A stretch of DNA of 64,000 bases from Symsagittifera roscoffensis (taxonomy: Eukaryota; Xenacoelomorpha; Acoela; Convolutidae), in the NCBI RefSeq assembly GCF_963678635.1, contig NC_087071.1, positions 25,119,821-25,183,820 of the forward strand, written 5' to 3'. The notes under the pieces are model-generated. The model had not been told where the DNA came from, searched no databases, and worked only from the letters and a program-made list of their open reading frames with translations. This document shows, in pieces, positions 61,380 to 64,000 of the stretch. Position numbers and translations under genes: made by a program. Within the stretch, counting starts at the first letter, position 1. Each line of letters opens with the position of its first letter.

Positions 61380-61463
61380 TTTTTTCATAGAAGGAATCGG
61401 TCCGCAAAAAGGCTGAATTATGTAGGGTAGCTGTTCAAGCTTCTAAACTTTGAGTTTTTTCAA
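61380..61463 (+). repeat. Exemplar of a fifth monomer type (M5, 84 bp)
   Basis: The head resembles M1 (TTTCATAGAAGGAATCGG), but the body reads GTCCGCAAAAAGGCTGAATT, then GTAGGGTAGCTGTTCAAGC and TTCTAAACTTTGAG. I see this type only at 60.6-62.8 kb, once per 422-bp unit. It still fits the 85-bp frame, so it is a diverged member and not an insertion. Confidence 0.87.
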
Positions 61464-62646
61464 TTAACTTGATAGACGGAATCGTTTTGCGAGAAGATTG
61501 AATTTCTCAAGCAAGCTAGTTAAGCTCTGAATCTCAAATAGTTCAATTTATCTCTTACGCGGACTCGATTCGCAAAACGAATGCAGTTTTCAGGCAAATT
61601 ATTCGAGCTCTGCAAGTTTGATTTCTTTCAAGTTTCTTCAAAAACGAAAACGGTTTGCGAAAAAGCTGAGATTTTTCCACAATAAATTCGAGCTACGAAA
61701 CTTTGAAAATTCCAAATTATAAAAATGACAGAATCGGTTAGCGAAAAAGTGTAATTTTTTGAGCTAGCTGTTGTAGCTTTGAAATTATGAAAAATAACAC
61801 ATTTTTTCATAGAAGGAATCGGTCCGCAAAAAGGATGAGTTTTGTAAGGTAGCTGTTCAAGCTTCTAAACTTTGAGTTTTTTCAATTAACCTGATAGACA
61901 GAATCGTTTTGCAAAAAATTTGAATTTCTCAAGCAAGCTAGTTAAGCTTTGAATCTCAAATAGTTCAAGTTATCTCATACGCGGACTCGATTCGCAAAAC
62001 GAATGGACTTTTCAGGCAATTTATTCGAGCTCTGCAAGTTTGATTTCTTTCAAGTTTCTTCAAAAACGAAAATGGTTTGCGAAAAAGTTGAGATTTTTCC
62101 GCAATAAATTCGAGCTACGAAACTTTGAAAAATTCCAAGTTTTAAAAATTACAGAATCGGTTAGCGAAAAAGTGTAATTTTTTGAGCTAGATGTTGTAGC
62201 TTTGAAACTATGAAAAATAACACATTTTTCATTGAAGGAATCGGTCCGCAAAAAGGCTGAATTTTGTAAGGTAGCTGTTCAAGCTTCTAAACTTTGAATT
62301 TTTTCAATTAACCTGATAGACGGAATCGTTTTGCGACAAGTTTGAATTTCTCAAGCAAGCTAGTTAAGCTCTGAATCTCAAATAGTTCAATTTATCTCAT
62401 ACTCGGACTCGATTCGCAAAACGAATGGAGTTTTTAGGCAAATTATTCGAGCTCTGCAAGTTTGATTTCTTTCAAGATTCTTCAAAAACGAAAATGGTTT
62501 GCTGAAAAGCTGGGATTTTTCCGCAATAAATTCGAGCTACGAAACTTTGAAAAATTCCAAGTTATAAAAATGACAGAATCGGTTAGCGAAAAAGTGTAAT
62601 TTTTTGAGCTAGCTGTTGTAGCTTTGAAACTATGAAAAGTAACACG
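61380..62646 (+). repeat. Three tandem 422-bp pentamers of the divergent subfamily
   Basis: Unit 1 is 61380-61801, with monomers M5 61380-61463, M1-like 61464-61547, M2-like 61548-61632, M3-like 61633-61716 and M4-like 61717-61801. Unit 2 is about 61802-62224 and unit 3 about 62225-62646. GTTCAAGCTTCTAAAC recurs at 61433, 61855, 62277 and 62701 (422, 422 and 424). Minus-strand open frames here (61628-61810, 62060-62251, 62482-62706) repeat at the same period and are not genes. Confidence 0.9.
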
Positions 62647-63310
62647 TTTTTTCATAGAAGGAATCGGTCCGAAAAAAAGGCTGAATTTTGTAAGGTAGCT
62701 GTTCAAGCTTCTAAACTTTGAGTTTTTTCAATTAACCTGATAGACGGAATTGTTTTGCGAGAAGTTTGAATTTCTCAAGCAAGCTAGATAAGCTCTGAAT
62801 CTCAATTAGTTCAAGTTATCTCATACGCGGAATGGATTCGCAAAAAGAATGCAGTATTTAAGCAAGCTATTCGAGCTCTGAAAGTTTGATTTCTTTCAAG
62901 TTTCTCCAAAAACGAAAATGGTCTGCAAAAAAGCTGAGATTTTTCAGCAATCAATTTAGGCTACGAGTTTTTAAAATATTCCAAGTTATGAAAGTGACAT
63001 TGTAATTTTCTGAGCTAGCTATTGGAGCTTTGAAACTTTGAATTTTAACCAGTTACTTTTTAGCATAATTCCGTTCGTGAAAGTTTTGAACATTTCAAGA
63101 AAGCTAGTCTAGCTCTCAATCTTCAAAAGTTCAAGTTATCTCATACGCGGGATCGGTTCGCAAAAGAATGAAGTTCTTAAGCATTCTATTCGAGCTTTGA
63201 AAGTTTGAATTCTTTCAAGTTTTTTCAAAGAAGAAAACGTTTTGCCAAAAAGCTGAGATTTTTCAGCAACCAATTTGGGCTAGGAATTTTTGAAATATTT
63301 CAAGTTATAT
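62647..63310 (+). repeat. End of the divergent subfamily
   Basis: M5, M1, M2 and M3 are followed by an M4 lacking about 22 bp (GTGACATTGTAATTTTC at 62994-63010). Then come the TTTTAACCAGTTACTTTTTAGC type M1 (63043), M2 and M3. The order matches 60.6-61.3 kb with pentamers inserted between, so the pentamers probably expanded within a longer ancestral unit. Confidence 0.85.
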
Positions 63311-64000
63311 AATTGACAGAATTAGTTAGCAAAAAAGTGTAAGTTTTTAAGCTAGCTTTTGGAGCTTTGAAACTTTGAAATGTAAGAAGTTATTTCATAG
63401 AAGGAATCCGTTCGTGGAAGCGTTGATTTTTTCAAGCAAGCTAGTCAAGCCCTGAATCTTAAATAATTCAAGTTATCTCATACGCGGAACCGGTTCGCAA
63501 AAAGAATTGAGTTTTCAAGCAAGATATTTGAGCTTTGAAAGTTTGAATTCTTTCAATTTTCTTCAAAGACACATACGGTTTGCGAAAAAGCTGAGATTTT
63601 TCAGCTATCAAATTGAGCTACAAAACTTTGAAATATTTCAAAGTTAATAAATGACAGAATTGGTTAGCAAAAAAATGTAAGTTTGTAAGCTAGCTTTTGG
63701 AGCTTTGAAATTTTGAAATATAACAAGCTATTTCATAGAAGGAATCCGTTCGTGGAAGGGTTGACTTTTTCAAGCAAGCTAGTCAAGCCTTGGATCTTAA
63801 ATAGTTCAAGTTAACTCATACGCGGAACCGGTTCGCAAAAAGAATTGAGTTTTCAAGCAAGATATTTGAGCTTTGAAAGTTTGAATTTTTTCAATTTTCT
63901 TCAAAGAGAGATACGGTTTGCGAAAAAGCTGAGTTTTTTCAGCTATCAAATTGAGCTACAAAACTTTGAAATATTTCAATTTTAATAAATGACAGAATTG
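63311..64000 (+). repeat. 338-bp tetramers at the window end
   Basis: ACGCGGAACCGGTTCGC occurs at 63482 and 63820, spacing 338 bp. M2 has AAAGAATTGAGTTTTCAAGC and M3 has GACACATACGG or GAGAGATACGG. M1 with GGAAGGGTTGACTTTTTC and GCCTTGGATC links this block to 56.7-57.1 kb. The window stops inside an M4. Confidence 0.87.

Larger units (their letters stand above)
1..64000 (+). repeat. Continuous head-to-tail satellite array (about 85-bp monomers)
   Basis: The whole window is built from diverged copies of an approximately 85-bp monomer, roughly 750 copies by simple division. All copies I read are in the same orientation. Four main types (M1-M4) recur in the order M1-M2-M3-M4, giving 338-bp tetramers, or 359 bp when M4 carries its 21-bp internal duplication. 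I see no stretch above 300 bp that is not repeat, no inversion and no inserted mobile element. Both ends of the window fall inside M4 monomers, so the array extends outward on both sides. Such arrays are typical of eukaryotic heterochromatin. The array identity is seen directly; the chromosomal location is inferred. Confidence 0.97.

Noticed and set aside
60451-62706. Series of 60-74-codon minus-strand open frames in the divergent subfamily
   Set aside because: They follow the repeat period (422 bp) and the repeat type. Similarity between them is satellite homology, not selection on a protein.
1-64000. CRISPR array
   Set aside because: Repeats are contiguous and diverged, with no constant short repeat separated by unique spacers of equal length and no cas genes.
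1-64000. Prokaryotic or viral origin
   Set aside because: No gene density, no coding frame over 103 codons and a 64-kb tandem array; this does not fit a bacterial or phage genome segment.
1-64000. Telomeric or simple-sequence repeats, tRNA or rRNA genes
   Set aside because: No run of a short telomere-type motif, no cloverleaf with T-loop GGTTCGAATCC pattern and no rRNA core was seen. GGTTCGC words belong to M2.

Overview
The window is 64 kb of a single, uninterrupted eukaryotic satellite-DNA array. I see no protein-coding gene, RNA gene, transposon or CRISPR array. The sequence is AT-rich (about 31-32% GC, counted on four sample monomers). All repeat units I read point the same way on the + strand. 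The window opens and closes inside a monomer, so the array continues past both edges. An array this long and gene-free implies a eukaryotic heterochromatic locus (pericentromeric, subtelomeric or interstitial). The sequence alone does not let me name the organism.

Basic architecture. The ancestral unit is about 85 bp and has diverged into four main monomer types (M1, M2, M3, M4). They share an A/T-rich frame (a GGAATCGGTTCGC-like head, an A-run, an AAGC(T/A)AGCT-like middle, a TTGAAA..TTCAAG tail). In the commonest order, M1-M2-M3-M4, they form a 338-bp tetramer. Many M4 copies carry an exact-phase 21-bp internal tandem duplication, which gives a 359-bp tetramer. A second subfamily (M2', M3', M4') and a chimeric monomer with an M4 head and M2 tail ('M4/2') build a ten-monomer higher-order repeat. 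Its observed lengths of 852, 866-867 and 889 bp are explained by one 15-bp deletion and by gain of a second 21-bp duplication. Dimers (M1-M4, 188 bp), pentamers (442 bp and 422 bp), an octamer (about 670 bp) and segmental duplications of 1.2, 2.4, 3.45 and about 3.9-4.6 kb sit on top of this.

Layout. 1-1340 is a mosaic related to 34.9-37.8 kb. 1341-4050 and 6411-8860 are related duplicated blocks flanking a 670/676-bp octamer tract (4051-6410). 10.2-12.0 kb holds two 867-bp decamers. 13.5-15.84 kb has 525/884-bp blocks. 15.84-21.48 kb has a 3454-bp segmental duplication. 21.48-24.0 kb has 852-bp decamers and 25.16-27.83 kb three 889-bp decamers. 29.56-33.57 kb is the cleanest tract of alternating 359-bp tetramers and 507-bp hexamers. 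35.2-37.8 kb has 442-bp pentamers and 188-bp dimers. 41.1-47.6 kb is dominated by 867-bp decamers. 49-54.6 kb has 357, 1053 and 2423-bp periodicities. 57.3-59.9 kb has 902-bp units. 60.2-63.3 kb is a clearly more divergent subfamily with a fifth monomer type and 422-bp pentamers. 63.3-64 kb returns to M1-M4 tetramers.

Nothing here works together as genes. What the sequence records is repeated unequal exchange, conversion and slippage. Every open frame of 60-103 codons is a by-product of the repeat; several minus-strand ones mark the chimeric M4/2 monomer. Block boundaries below were read by eye from the spacing of shared rare variants; treat them as accurate to a few bases where a spacing is stated, and to tens of bases or more otherwise.
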